Positions 46,057 through 55,071 are shown, numbered from the stretch's first letter. The stretch is 64,000 nt of DNA from VXOZ01 sp965220045 (GCA_965220045.1 OZ244803.1:2666001-2730000); one strand, 5' to 3'. Numbers and translations are program-made. The notes: generated from the sequence alone by a model not told the origin.

Positions 46057-46530
46057 CGTCATTCCCGCGAAAGCGGGAATCCATCTTAAATGACTTCGTC
46101 GTACACGTCCGCCCACTGTGGATTAGTCTTCTCGATCAACTCAATCTTCCACGCCCGGTTCCACTTCTTCAGCGCCTTCTCCCTCCTGATGGCGCTCTCC
46201 ATAGTCTCATGTGCCTCGTACCAAACTAGCCTGTGGACACCGTATTCCTTTGTAAATCCCTCCACAAGGCCATTCTTGTGTTGCCAGACCCTCTGAGCGA
46301 GGTTCGAGGTCACGCCGATGTAGAGGGTGCCTTTGGGGTTATTTGCAAGTATGTAGACACATGGTGTTTTCATTACGGTGGTCTCTTCAAGTGTGCTTCC
46401 GCTAGTTCTTAACGTTGACATGTGACAATGGGGTTGCCAGTACTTCGCTTATCGGCGAATCACTCCTTTTTGTTGAGGGCCAGCGCCCCACCCAGAGACA
46501 AGATGGATTCCCGCTTTCGCGGGAATGACA
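46057..46530 (-). mobile_element. GIY-YIG unit 1 with palindromic inverted ends
   Basis: The left end is CGTC, the palindrome ATTCCCGCGAAAGCGGGAAT (46061-46080), then CCATCTT. The right end, reversed, is AAGATGG, the same core (46507-46526), then GACA. Between them lies one intact GIY-YIG gene whose stop codon overlaps the CCATCTTA of the left end. No other gene fits inside the 474 bp. This is the shape of a small mobile unit with palindromic ends. No target duplication can be proven from a single site. Confidence 0.7.
46086..46373 (-). CDS. GIY-YIG nuclease-domain protein (UPF0213-like)
   Basis: From ATG 46373 the product has 95 residues and opens KTPCVYILANNPKGTLYIGV. This contains the YIL ... 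YIG pair of the GIY-YIG fold, then SNLAQRVWQH with the catalytic Arg, KEYGVHRLVWYE with a core Tyr/His, and MESAIRREKALKKWNR with the metal-binding Glu. An upstream extension to 46421 lacks a start signal. Family members are single-domain nucleases of unclear function, related to UvrC and homing endonucleases. The gene is bracketed by inverted palindromes, and two degraded relatives lie within 2 kb. Confidence 0.9.
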   Translation of the reverse strand: MKTPCVYILANNPKGTLYIGVTSNLAQRVWQHKNGLVEGFTKEYGVHRLVWYEAHETMESAIRREKALKKWNRAWKIELIEKTNPQWADVYDEVI

Positions 46531-47126
46531 GACAAGACTAGCACTAGGCAGTATCGCAGGCATGTCCGCCTCATTCCATTTCCTACATGAGCGGCTGGTC
46601 CACTTCAACTCTTCCTGGTATGCAAATCGTTCCGTCGACAGTTGCGCCATGCCGTTCATCCAAAGACAACCTTCGGGTGAACGGCCTAATAGCCTATTGC
46701 TCGCTTGCCGGAACAGTGGCATTGCCTAGGCGTGACCCTACTGTACGCGGCGACAACTCTTATCCGTCATTCCCGCGAAAGCGGGAATCCATCTTAAATG
46801 ACTTCGTCGTACACGTCCGCCCATTGTGGATTGGCCTTCTCGATCAACTCAATCTTCCACGACCGATTCCACTTTCCTTGTGCCTCTACACCAACATTGG
46901 AACGTCCTGTTGGTCGGTTTAGCCGCCGACGGGTGATCTCTGTCGACCGGAGTACGTTCTCTATGGCCCTCCTCCGGGCCGATAGTGCGGCAATCCCATC
47001 TCTGGACTACTACGAAGGCTCCGCGAAGATGGCGGTCTCACCCCGCAAGCCATCCCGCGTTACAATTAAAACCAGGAATATAGCTTTCCTTGAGTCCATG
47101 ATGAGCCCAACGCGAGAGGAGGCACA
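46422..47126. other. Spacer with the right end of unit 1 and a GIY-YIG fragment
   Basis: Besides the right palindrome of unit 1 and the fragment at 46765-46880, I see no gene. Open frames here arise from the palindrome (peptides of the SFPRKRESI type). Confidence 0.5.
46765..46880 (-). pseudogene. Truncated GIY-YIG unit 2
   Basis: The left end (CGTC, palindrome core 46769-46788, CCATCTTA) is followed by the 3' end of the GIY-YIG gene, matching unit 1 closely over about 80 bases. It then jumps within TTCCACTT to TGTGCCTC and loses similarity. About 50 bases of coding sequence are deleted at the jump and the rest is missing, as is the right end. Confidence 0.8.
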
Positions 47127-47516
47127 GTGTCCAATAACGATTCAATTCCCGATGGCTACACGGCCGTTACCCCGTATCTTCTTGTCGAAGGCGCTGCCGG
47201 CTATCTTGACTTCTTGGCAGGTGCCTTTGGCGCCGTTGAGCGTCTGCGCGTCCCCATGCCCCAAGGCGGTATCGGTCATGCCGAGGTCGCGATCGATGGC
47301 GCTGTGCTGATGGTGGCCGATGCTTTCCCGCCGGACTTTCCTGCCACCACATCGCTGCTACACCTTTACGTTGGGGATGTGGACAGCATCCATGCCCAAG
47401 CGGTTGAAGCGGGCGCGACGTCACTGGCCGAACCTTCCGACGAGGAATATGGCGACCGCATGGCCCGCGTCCTCGACCCCTGCGGCAACCAGTGGATAAT
47501 CGCCACGGCGGGCTGA
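47127..47516 (+). CDS. VOC superfamily protein (glyoxalase/PhnB-like)
   Basis: The 129-residue protein starts at GTG 47127 with GAGAGGAGGCACA upstream. It has the two-module VOC fold: TAVTPYLLVEGAAGYLDFLAGAFG at the start (in parts), the GIGHAEVAIDGAVLMVAD strand pair, and the closing GDRMARVLDPCGNQWIIAT. His and Glu residues at the usual metal positions are partly present. PhnB-like proteins include dioxygenases and antibiotic-binding proteins. Function unknown. No partner gene is near. Confidence 0.87.
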   Translation: MSNNDSIPDGYTAVTPYLLVEGAAGYLDFLAGAFGAVERLRVPMPQGGIGHAEVAIDGAVLMVADAFPPDFPATTSLLHLYVGDVDSIHAQAVEAGATSLAEPSDEEYGDRMARVLDPCGNQWIIATAG

Positions 47517-47724
47517 GAGCAAGGGCCTTGACCGTCTGACCTCATCGAGTTTGGGCCGTGGTGCGGAACCTGCCCAAGAGCGCTTGCAGACCGTAGCTGC
47601 TTTCCTGCCATGCTTTGTGCCCTTCGCTCTCGCATTGAGGCGCGCCGGCTATCCCAGAAATCTACACCAATTCTCTCCCGAGAGAGTTGAGAATTCTATG
47701 CCGCGCCTCGCGCCGCCTCTTATC

Positions 47725-48216
47725 CGTCATTCCCGCGAAAGCTCGCCCCCGCTTGGGGGCGCGGAATCCATCTTAGATGAATTCGTCGTACAAGTCCGCC
47801 CATTTTGGATTAGCCTTCTCGATCAACTCAATCTTCCACGCCCGGTTCCACTACTTGAATGCCTTCTCCCTGCAAGTAGCGCTTTACATAGTCTCATGCA
47901 ATTCATACCAGACTAACCTGTGAACACCGTACTGCTTCGTAAACCCCTCAACCTATCATTCTTATGCTGCCACACCCGCTGGACGAGGTTGGATATTACA
48001 CCGATGTAAAGGGTGCCATTGGGGTTATTCGCAAGTTTGTAGACGCAGGGCGATTTCATGCGAGGGTAAAATTCTTACCAAACTGACAAAGAAAGACCCA
48101 TTTGCAGCATAGGCACCACGTTTTGAAGTCAAGTATTGTCTTAGCTTGCCAAGGAGTCACATTGGTCTTTACAGCAACCCAAGAGAAGATGGATTCCCGC
48201 TTTCGCGGGAATGACG
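47725..48216 (-). mobile_element. GIY-YIG unit 3 with palindromic inverted ends (decayed gene)
   Basis: The left end is an expanded palindrome (47729-47767) in which the loop and part of one arm are replaced by a second hairpin, GCCCCCGCTTGGGGGC, followed by CCATCTTA. The right end is AAGATGG with the standard core (48193-48212) and GACG. The interior contains a degraded GIY-YIG gene. Length is about 492 bp, close to unit 1. Confidence 0.68.
47773..48060 (-). pseudogene. GIY-YIG pseudogene within unit 3
   Basis: The DNA follows the intact gene of unit 1 nearly end to end, from the stop region GATGAATTCGTCGTAC to the start region GAAATCGCCCTGCG (minus strand). It carries several small changes and a short deletion near 47950 (CCTCAACCTATCATTC against CCTCCACAAGGCCATTC) that breaks the frame. 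It is a recent relative, not an active gene. Confidence 0.8.
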
Positions 48217-48450
48217 GACATAAGAAGCTATCTGTAAAGCAGGGCAAGAATCCGCCCTGCCATTCGTAGCGCTAGGGCTCATCCACCGCTCTTTAGCTTG
48301 ATCAACCAAATAGCGCGCCCTTAAGAATCACCATGCCGCTCACCCAGAACTATATTCCGGGTGAACGGCACAGTACCAAGCTCTTATCAATGTTGGCGGC
48401 GGTCTAGCCTAACGTTCGTACGCTACTACCGCACCACACATTCAATCTTT
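48217..48450. other. Spacer next to the first substrate-binding protein gene
   Basis: No gene or strong repeat is seen. The sequence GCCGCTCACCCAGAACTATA and GGGTGAACGGCA near 48330-48370 form a weak inverted pair. Confidence 0.35.
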
Positions 48451-49842
48451 CTAGAGTTGGTCCGCCCACTTATTGAGGACCTCTTGCACACGCTCGGCGT
48501 GCTCCTTGTTGGCCTCTTCGGGCGTGATCTCCTTGGCGTAGGCCCTGAACCAAATATCGATGTTGATGCCGATGATCTCATCGTTACCGGGGATAACCGG
48601 CACCCACTTGGCGAGCTCCAATTCTGCCAGGTACGCCTCAGCCTCAGGCACCTGCTCCAGGTAACCGCCGAATGAAGCTGATTGCAGCGCGGGAATGTAG
48701 TCACCGGCGCCAATTGACCAGCGCAGGTTGACGTCCCCACCCAGGAAGAACTCGATGAGGGAGAAGCCGCCATCGGCATTAGCAGCGCCCTGGGGCTGTG
48801 CCAGTGCCCAGCCACCCTGGTAGTTGGTTGCTATGCCATCCGGCGGCAGCGGCATGGGCGCCGACTTGAAGTTGATTGCCGATTCCCACGCCTTGCGATA
48901 CGTGGCGGCATACCAGTGACCGCCGATCATCTGCGAGACGCCACCGGTGGTGAAGGCATCGTTGCGGTCGGGCCGCTGCTGGCCCAGGAATTCATCGATC
49001 CGCACGTTGCCGCCGCACAGGTCGACCATGTTGATCATGAACTTGAGCGCGGTTACGCCCATGTCATTGTCAAAGTTGACCGTCTTGTTGTCGGGCGAGA
49101 GATATTCGCCGCCCTGCTGCCAGAAGTGGATGTACCACTGCAAGCCGACCGGCGGATTGCCTGGAGGGCCGGTGGAGTAGCCGAGCCGCTCGATCACGCC
49201 GTCTTGTCCCGCTTTGTGGAGCTTCAGCGTCGCCGATTCCAGCTCGTCCCAAGTGGCGGGCGGACTTTCCGGATCGATGCCCGCTTCTATGAAGTGGTCT
49301 ACGTTAAACATGTACGTGCGGGCGTCAGTATGCAGTCCAACACCGTAGATGTTGCCCTTCCACGTGCAGTCATCCCGCAGCTTGGGCCAGATGTCGTCCC
49401 AGCTAAACGCCGCCGTCGCCTTGATGTGTTCGTTCAGGTTCAAGAGGAACCCCGGTGCGGAAAGCTGGCCCGCCAAATAGCGGTCCATGTAGAAGACGTC
49501 CGGCGGAGCGCCGGCCGCTGCCGCGGTAATGAGCTTCTCTTTGCTGCCGCTGCCGATATGCGTCGGCGTGAGCGCCAGGTCGACGTCGGGATTCGCTTCC
49601 TGGAACTCGAGCAGAAGATCGTTGCCAATGTGGCCTTCCAACAAGAAGTCCTGGTACGTCCAGAACTTGACTTCGGAGGGGCCCATCATCTCTTCGGACT
49701 TCGCTTCGCCCATGTCATCATCGGCCGGAGCATCGTCCGCCGGGGCCATGGCGCCTCCCGTGGCGCAGGCGGCAAACAGGGCCGCGCCGCTAAACGCGCC
49801 CGCCGTGCCGATAAGCATTCTGCGTGTCAATCTTGCTTCCAT
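48451..49842 (-). CDS. Extracellular substrate-binding lipoprotein (carbohydrate ABC type), SBP1
   Basis: The 463-residue protein has a twin-arginine-like leader TRRMLIGTAGAFSGAALFAAC ending in a Cys, so it is probably exported folded and lipid-anchored. An Asp/Glu-rich linker (about 28-52) follows. The mature domain opens VKFWTYQDFLLEGH and contains FYMDRYLAGQL, WDDIWPKLRDDCTWKGNIYGVG and ATWDELESATLKL, all typical of family 1 binding proteins for oligosaccharides. The tail KWVPVIPGNDEIIGINIDIW is shared with SBP3. No permease or ATPase gene is next to it. A sulfatase gene lies 312 bp upstream in transcription order. Confidence 0.92.
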   Translation of the reverse strand: MEARLTRRMLIGTAGAFSGAALFAACATGGAMAPADDAPADDDMGEAKSEEMMGPSEVKFWTYQDFLLEGHIGNDLLLEFQEANPDVDLALTPTHIGSGSKEKLITAAAAGAPPDVFYMDRYLAGQLSAPGFLLNLNEHIKATAAFSWDDIWPKLRDDCTWKGNIYGVGLHTDARTYMFNVDHFIEAGIDPESPPATWDELESATLKLHKAGQDGVIERLGYSTGPPGNPPVGLQWYIHFWQQGGEYLSPDNKTVNFDNDMGVTALKFMINMVDLCGGNVRIDEFLGQQRPDRNDAFTTGGVSQMIGGHWYAATYRKAWESAINFKSAPMPLPPDGIATNYQGGWALAQPQGAANADGGFSLIEFFLGGDVNLRWSIGAGDYIPALQSASFGGYLEQVPEAEAYLAELELAKWVPVIPGNDEIIGINIDIWFRAYAKEITPEEANKEHAERVQEVLNKWADQL

Positions 49843-50154
49843 CGGTCTCCTCCTTCGTACGGAACCGCACTAAGAATCCACGCATTGATATGCCAAACAG
49901 TTTACCACACACCCTCTGGTGCCATACCTGCGTTGGCGCAGGTAGTATAGCATGGGCTTTCGCCAATTGCCAAGACATCTTAGTGCGCACCACTCACAGC
50001 AAATGAAGAACCCAAATGTCACCCCGAACGGAGTGAGAGGTCTAGGATGCCCGTTAACAGAGAATGCGCTATCACGGCCCACGCGCCACAACCGCAGGGG
50101 CAAGCGTTCATACACCCGTAGGGGCACGATATATCGTGCCCCTACGGGTGCGCA
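49843..50154. repeat. Spacer with the longest copy of the 28-bp palindrome
   Basis: Apart from the palindrome at 50113-50150, which lies just beyond the sulfatase stop codon, no gene or RNA is seen. It may serve as a terminator for the sulfatase gene. Confidence 0.55.
50113..50150. repeat. 38-bp perfect palindrome (28-bp family, copy 2)
   Basis: The shared 28-bp element (50118-50145) is extended by CACCC on the left and GGGTG on the right. This makes a 19-bp arm, CACCCGTAGGGGCACGATA, and its exact complement with no loop. Confidence 0.92.
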
Positions 50155-51669
50155 CTACAGCGGATCGGCAAACGTGCGCGTGTCCTTGTCCGGGCCGTCG
50201 TAGTCGTCCAGCCAGTTCATTTCGCCGGTCAGCGGCCAGTGGTAGGGCTCCGGCGGGCGCACGTGACGGGTCCACCGCACCATGAGCTCTAAATCGGCGG
50301 CCTTTTGCCGCAGGCGGTGGGCGATGCGATCGGGGTTCCAGTCCTTGTGCACCTCCGGCAGCAGTTGCTCCTGAATGTGCCGGTACTGCGGATCGGCGGC
50401 CAGGTCGGTGGTCTCCATGGGGTCATCGGCCAAATTGAAGAGTTGGGTCGGCTCACCCAGGTAGTAATTCAACTTCCAAGGGCCGCGCCGCACCATGCGC
50501 TGAAAACGGCCGTGGGGTGCGTATTCGGCCAGCGCCAGGTCTTTCCAGTGCGCATCTTCACCGCGCAGCGCCGGCAGCAGCGACTCGCCCCGCCCCTGCG
50601 GCAGCGGCTCCGCGCCCATTGCGTCCACCATGGTGGCGACCACGTCCACCGTGCTCGCCGCCTGCGCAAAGCGCGTGCCCGCCGGCAGCTTGCCGGGCCA
50701 GGAAAGTATGGCCGGTATGCGGATAGACCCCTCATAGAATGTCTGCTTGAACCAAAGGCCGTGCTCGCCCACTTGGTCGCCGTGGTCCGAGGTATAGATG
50801 ACCAAGGTTTTGTCGGCCAAACCGTTGGCCTCCAGGGCAGCGAGAATCTGCCCGATCATGGCGTCCATGCGGTCCACCAGCGCCCAGTAGGCCGTGCGGG
50901 AGCGCATGATTTCGTCCTCGGTTGCCTTGTCCAGACCGCACTGCTCCCGCCACCAGCCGATGTAGGGATGCGGGTCGCTGGGCGGTTCCGGGTGGGTGGG
51001 CGGCGGCACCTTGCCCCAGTAGCGGTCGTAGTCCGGTTTGCGCGCCACGTACGGCTGGTGCGGCAGCAAATAGCCCACCGTCAGGCAGAAGGGCTCTTTG
51101 AGCACGCCTGCCCGCCGCTGCCAGCCGAAGCGGTTGAGCGCGTCCACCGTTGCGGCGGTGGTATCCTCGTCAATCACCTCGTAGCCGCTCTGGCCGGCGC
51201 CGGAACGTTCCAGGGCCACGTGGTAAGGGCCAGCCGTGCCGCTGCCCAGCATGCCCAGGTCTATGCCGGTGCCGCCGGGATAATTGGGGGTGGCGTCGCC
51301 GCCAAGGCGTTCGGCAAAGCCGTGGTGTTGGTCCGCGCCCACGAAGTGCATGCGTCCAATGAGCTTCGGACGATAGCCGGCGGCGCCCAGGGCGTGGGCA
51401 AACGTGGGAATGCCGTGATCGAGGATGTGGCGGTTGTCCCAGGTCTCGATGTCGGTGGGGTACTGCCCCGTCATGTACGACATGCGTGCGGGCACGCAAA
51501 GCGGCGCGGTGCAGTAGAGGTTGTCCAGCACCACACCGCCTTCAGCAAGACGGTCCAGGTGCGGCGTCTGCACCACCGGATCGCCGTAGCAGCCGGTGAC
51601 CATGGGATTGTGTTGATCGGAAATGATGAAGAGCAGATTTGGACGTTGGGCGGTGGAATCTTTAGACAT
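50155..51669 (-). CDS. Sulfatase, canonical CxPxR type
   Basis: The start at ATG 51669 (504 residues) follows AAGGAG at the right distance. A longer open frame to 51828 has no such site. The sulfatase signature CVPARMSYMTGQYP near 56-69 has the Cys that formylglycine-generating enzyme converts, followed by Pro, Ala and Arg. Metal-site residues are in LLFIISDQHNP and in YTSDHGDQVGEHGLW near 285. Members hydrolyse sulfate esters of polysaccharides. No leader is visible, so it probably acts on imported oligosaccharides. It sits between two binding-protein genes. No sulfatase-maturation gene is in the window. Confidence 0.92.
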   Translation of the reverse strand: MSKDSTAQRPNLLFIISDQHNPMVTGCYGDPVVQTPHLDRLAEGGVVLDNLYCTAPLCVPARMSYMTGQYPTDIETWDNRHILDHGIPTFAHALGAAGYRPKLIGRMHFVGADQHHGFAERLGGDATPNYPGGTGIDLGMLGSGTAGPYHVALERSGAGQSGYEVIDEDTTAATVDALNRFGWQRRAGVLKEPFCLTVGYLLPHQPYVARKPDYDRYWGKVPPPTHPEPPSDPHPYIGWWREQCGLDKATEDEIMRSRTAYWALVDRMDAMIGQILAALEANGLADKTLVIYTSDHGDQVGEHGLWFKQTFYEGSIRIPAILSWPGKLPAGTRFAQAASTVDVVATMVDAMGAEPLPQGRGESLLPALRGEDAHWKDLALAEYAPHGRFQRMVRRGPWKLNYYLGEPTQLFNLADDPMETTDLAADPQYRHIQEQLLPEVHKDWNPDRIAHRLRQKAADLELMVRWTRHVRPPEPYHWPLTGEMNWLDDYDGPDKDTRTFADPL

Positions 51670-51957
51670 ACGCAAACTCCTTGACAAAACCGAAGTGAAT
51701 TGAGCGCGTGCGGCAAGACGCGCCAAAGTTGCCGCACGTCGCGTCCGCCGGAGCCGTTCTCTTGAGGTCGATTGTAGCATCGGCTCGAGCCGCGAGCCGC
51801 GCAAGCGCGGCGGACAGGCGAAGATCATTCGATAAACCGTTCGCCCATCCGCCGCGCTCTCGCCGACTTGCGGGTTTATGTGGACTCTTTGCCAAGGCGC
51901 CTGCGCGTCACGCTACGCGCAGTTTGTGATCGCCGCACACTTCCGGCACATGCGTTC

Positions 51958-53322
51958 CTAGCCGCCCAGGTTGCTGAGGAACGTATCCATGATGGTCTGA
52001 AGCTCTACCTCGGTATCCCGCAGCGTCTCCTCGATGGTCTTCTCGCCGCCAAGCGCGGTCGGCACCACCCTGAGCGTAGCCCCAAGCATCTGGGGCGCGC
52101 CGGGTGCGGGGATGACGAAACGCCGGTTCTCCATCATCTCCACCGCAATCTGCAAGAAAGGATCGTTCTGGTGGTACGCCTCTTGGCGGGAAACGTCCGG
52201 CCGGATCGGCAAGGTGTTGAATGTGTGTGACCAACGGACGTTCACGTCGCCGCTGCCGAAGTGCTCCAGGAACTTCCAGGCGTTCTCCGGCTGCTCGCTC
52301 TGGGTGGTCAGGATCCAGGTGTGGCACCCGCCGTAGGTCATGTGGCGGCCGTCCGGCGGCTTGGGCCAATGGGCCACGTGATATTGCACGTCCGGCACCG
52401 TCCGTTTCATGAGGCCGTGGAGGGTACTCGGCCAGTAGAGATTGGCCACGTGCCCGTCGTAGAAGAGCAAGTGCGGACGGGTATCCTTGCGGAAGTCTTC
52501 AAGCGCCTGCCAGCCGCCCTGCATTTCGTAGATCTTCATGAGCCAGCGCAGACCCTCGATGCCCTCCGGTGTATTGATAGTCACTTTGCTCCCATCATCG
52601 CTGAGCGTCTCGCCGCCCAACTGCCACATGGGCACCATCCAGATGCTGTTGATCTGCCAGAGGGGCGCGAACGCAACCAGCTCGGTCGTATCCCCGCTGA
52701 CGCGCGTGAGCTTGGGGATCACGGCCTCAAGCTCTTCCCAGCTTTCCGGTGGGTTCTCTACGTCCACGCCGTTCTCTAGATAGACGTTGTCATTCATGAA
52801 AACCGGCCGCACGTCCGGACCGAACGGCATGCCCTGGATTTGGCCCTGCCAGGTGAGATCGCGCTGCAGCGACGGCCAGATGTCCTCCTTGCGCACCACG
52901 TCCGACGCGGCCATGAAGGGATCGAGCGGTTGCCCGATTTCCAAGGCGGCGAGGGTCTGGGCCTGCCACGAGCCGGATTGTCCGATGTCCGGGCCGCTGC
53001 CGGCGGCCATGGCGGCCTGTAGCTTGGTGACGCGGTTGCCCTCGGGAATGGTCGGGTCAACCGTAAGCCCGGGGTTCTGCTCCTCGAACTCCGCCACGAC
53101 CTCGCCCCCCAGCCCTTCGCTGAGAGTCCAGAAGGGGACGGTGAAGATCGTGATCGTGTACGGCTCCGGCGCGGGCGCCTCCGTGGGAGCAGGCTCCGCC
53201 GCGGGCTTCTCTTCCATCGTCTCCGTGGGCACCACGGCGGTGCCGCACGCCGCCAGAAGGCCGACCGCTCCGGTCAGCACGGCGCCGCGTAAGACTGCTC
53301 TTCGACTGGTCTTGATGCTCAT
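51958..53322 (-). CDS. Extracellular substrate-binding lipoprotein, SBP2
   Basis: The 454-residue protein opens MSIKTSRRAVLRGAVLTGAV with a twin-arginine-like leader and lipobox LLAACG. A Pro/Ala/Glu-rich linker (about 29-54) is followed by YTITIFTVPFWTLSEG. The domain includes KLQAAMAAGSGPDIGQSGS, WPSLQRDLTWQGQIQGMPFG and GWQALEDFRKDTRPHLLF, as in family 1 sugar-binding proteins. It is less similar to SBP1 and SBP3 than they are to each other. It binds an extracellular sugar, identity unknown. The gene lies between two sulfatase genes. Confidence 0.92.
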   Translation of the reverse strand: MSIKTSRRAVLRGAVLTGAVGLLAACGTAVVPTETMEEKPAAEPAPTEAPAPEPYTITIFTVPFWTLSEGLGGEVVAEFEEQNPGLTVDPTIPEGNRVTKLQAAMAAGSGPDIGQSGSWQAQTLAALEIGQPLDPFMAASDVVRKEDIWPSLQRDLTWQGQIQGMPFGPDVRPVFMNDNVYLENGVDVENPPESWEELEAVIPKLTRVSGDTTELVAFAPLWQINSIWMVPMWQLGGETLSDDGSKVTINTPEGIEGLRWLMKIYEMQGGWQALEDFRKDTRPHLLFYDGHVANLYWPSTLHGLMKRTVPDVQYHVAHWPKPPDGRHMTYGGCHTWILTTQSEQPENAWKFLEHFGSGDVNVRWSHTFNTLPIRPDVSRQEAYHQNDPFLQIAVEMMENRRFVIPAPGAPQMLGATLRVVPTALGGEKTIEETLRDTEVELQTIMDTFLSNLGG

Positions 53323-53543
53323 GGTCGTCTCCTTAATGCTTGCTCAAAAGTGTCTCCAGCGAGGCGTTAGGAACACGCACTGGTTTGCACCGCTATGGAA
53401 TCCACACACCCTATGCATGGTGTCGCTAAGACGCGAGCGGCTGCTCTTACTCCTTTCTTCTCGTGTTTCCCACGATTCGCCGCACTGTGACCTCAAGACG
53501 CGTACACAGGCCGGTCTCTCCGGCCAAACACCGCGCCTGCGCG
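53323..53543. other. Spacer between SBP2 and the second sulfatase
   Basis: No gene or repeat is seen in these 221 bases. A promoter for SBP2 should be here. Confidence 0.35.
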
Positions 53544-54971
53544 CTAGTCCTCCGTGATCCGCTGGACGTAGCGGCGCAATTCCAATTCCAAAGCGTCGCC
53601 CACGTCGGCGTGCTCAGCCAGCACGTTTTGCTGGTCGTAGGGATCATCGGGCCGGTGGTAGAGTTCGGGTTCTGTCCGTTCCAGCCCATTGAGGAAATAG
53701 AGGTAGCGCCACTCGTGGTTTTGGATTGACCAGCAGCCCTGGTAGTGGCCCGAATAGGCGTAATCGCGCACGCTCGCCGCCTCCCCGCGCAGCAACGGCA
53801 GCACGCTGACGCCGTGCATCGCTACGTCCTTGCGTCCCACCACCAAATCTTGCGGGAAAGTGCCGGCGGTTTGCGGCGCGATGTACGCCAACGGCAGCGG
53901 CGTGGCAATGTCCAGCGCGTCCAACACCGTCGGCATAAGGTCGGTGTGCTGCACCAGCGCCTCCACGCGCGGCGGCGGCTCCGGCATGGATGCCCGCATT
54001 TCCGCCGGCAGCTTGAGCACCCAGGGCACGCGCACGAGTTCCTCGTAGTTCCACGGACGCGCCTTGCGCACGATGCCGTGCTCGCCGAACGGCTCGCCGT
54101 GGTCGCTCGTCCACATGATCAGGGTATCGTCGTAGATGCCCAGATCACGAATGTGGTCGAGCAGAATGCCCACCCATTTGTCCACGTACGTTACTTTACC
54201 CGCGTAAAGTTCCATCGTGCGTTGGAGTTCCGCCGGCGTGATGTAGCCCTCTACCATTCCCGGCACCGGATCGATGAGCTCCTGGCCGCTGTAGCCGGGG
54301 GTCTTGTACATGGACCAGAAAGGTTCCGGCGGGTCCCACGGCTCGTGGGGGTCGAAGTAGTCCACCCACAGGAAGATCTTGTCGCGCACGCCTTTCTCCT
54401 TCACCGCGCGGTCCAGCCACTGCATGGCGACTTTCGTCACCTGCGGCGTGAAGAAGTCTTCCTCGACCTTGAAATGAGCGCGGTTGCGCAGGTACTGCAC
54501 GTAGTACTCTTCCCAGAGCGCGTCAGTGTCGTCGCCCCGCAGCCGGTGCCAGCGGCTGAGGTCTACCGGCACATCCTCCGTCACCCACGGGTCAGTTGAG
54601 TTGCCGCGCACGAATTCAACCGTGCTAAACCCGCGGCCGCAATTGAAGACCGGCTTGTGCAGGTGGAAGGTATCGGTGATGAGCGCCGAGGTATAGCCTT
54701 TGTCCCAGAGGACTTCCGCTAGCAGGTAGTCGTCCAGCTTAAAGGGCTGCCAGGGACGGAACGGAAAGTGCGTGCGGCCTGTCCAGAAGACCGTCCGCGC
54801 CGGCACCGTGGGCATGCTGTCGGCGTAGGCGTGCAAGAAAGCCGTGCCGTCGGCGGCGAGGCGCTCCAGGTTGGGCGTTGCCACCTTCGTGCCGTGGTAG
54901 TCGTAACAGAGCGGGTCCAGGCTGGTGTGGTCGGCGCGGAGACTATCGGTGCAGATGACGATGATATTCAT
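53544..54971 (-). CDS. Sulfatase-like alkaline phosphatase superfamily hydrolase with Thr at the nucleophile position
   Basis: The 475-residue protein has the sulfatase fold: IIVICTDSLRADHTSL with metal Asp at the start, the signature SMPTVPARTVFWTGRTHFP near 52-70, and WTSDHGEPFGEHGIVRK near 290. The signature reads T-V-P-A-R, so the usual Cys or Ser that becomes formylglycine is Thr. Phosphodiesterases of the superfamily use Thr as the nucleophile. It may thus be a hydrolase that needs no maturation enzyme, or may be a phosphodiesterase. No leader is seen. It lies between SBP2 and SBP3. Confidence 0.85.
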   Translation of the reverse strand: MNIIVICTDSLRADHTSLDPLCYDYHGTKVATPNLERLAADGTAFLHAYADSMPTVPARTVFWTGRTHFPFRPWQPFKLDDYLLAEVLWDKGYTSALITDTFHLHKPVFNCGRGFSTVEFVRGNSTDPWVTEDVPVDLSRWHRLRGDDTDALWEEYYVQYLRNRAHFKVEEDFFTPQVTKVAMQWLDRAVKEKGVRDKIFLWVDYFDPHEPWDPPEPFWSMYKTPGYSGQELIDPVPGMVEGYITPAELQRTMELYAGKVTYVDKWVGILLDHIRDLGIYDDTLIMWTSDHGEPFGEHGIVRKARPWNYEELVRVPWVLKLPAEMRASMPEPPPRVEALVQHTDLMPTVLDALDIATPLPLAYIAPQTAGTFPQDLVVGRKDVAMHGVSVLPLLRGEAASVRDYAYSGHYQGCWSIQNHEWRYLYFLNGLERTEPELYHRPDDPYDQQNVLAEHADVGDALELELRRYVQRITED

Positions 54972-55071
54972 GGAAGAGCACTATCCTTTACGTGGACCAA
55001 CTACCGTTCTTCGTCCCAGGGCCGCCCCACGGCAGCCTGCGCGACGTTTGCGTCAGCCTCTGTTTTCGAAG

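Noticed and set aside
46422..46722. 106-codon minus-strand frame upstream of the GIY-YIG gene
   Set aside because: It reads through the right-end palindrome and has no family features or start signal.
48916..49950. 344-codon plus-strand frame
   Set aside because: It is antisense to SBP1, which has a lipobox leader and family motifs.
50305..51684. 459-codon plus-strand frame
   Set aside because: It is antisense to the canonical sulfatase, whose CxPxR motif and start signal are on the other strand.
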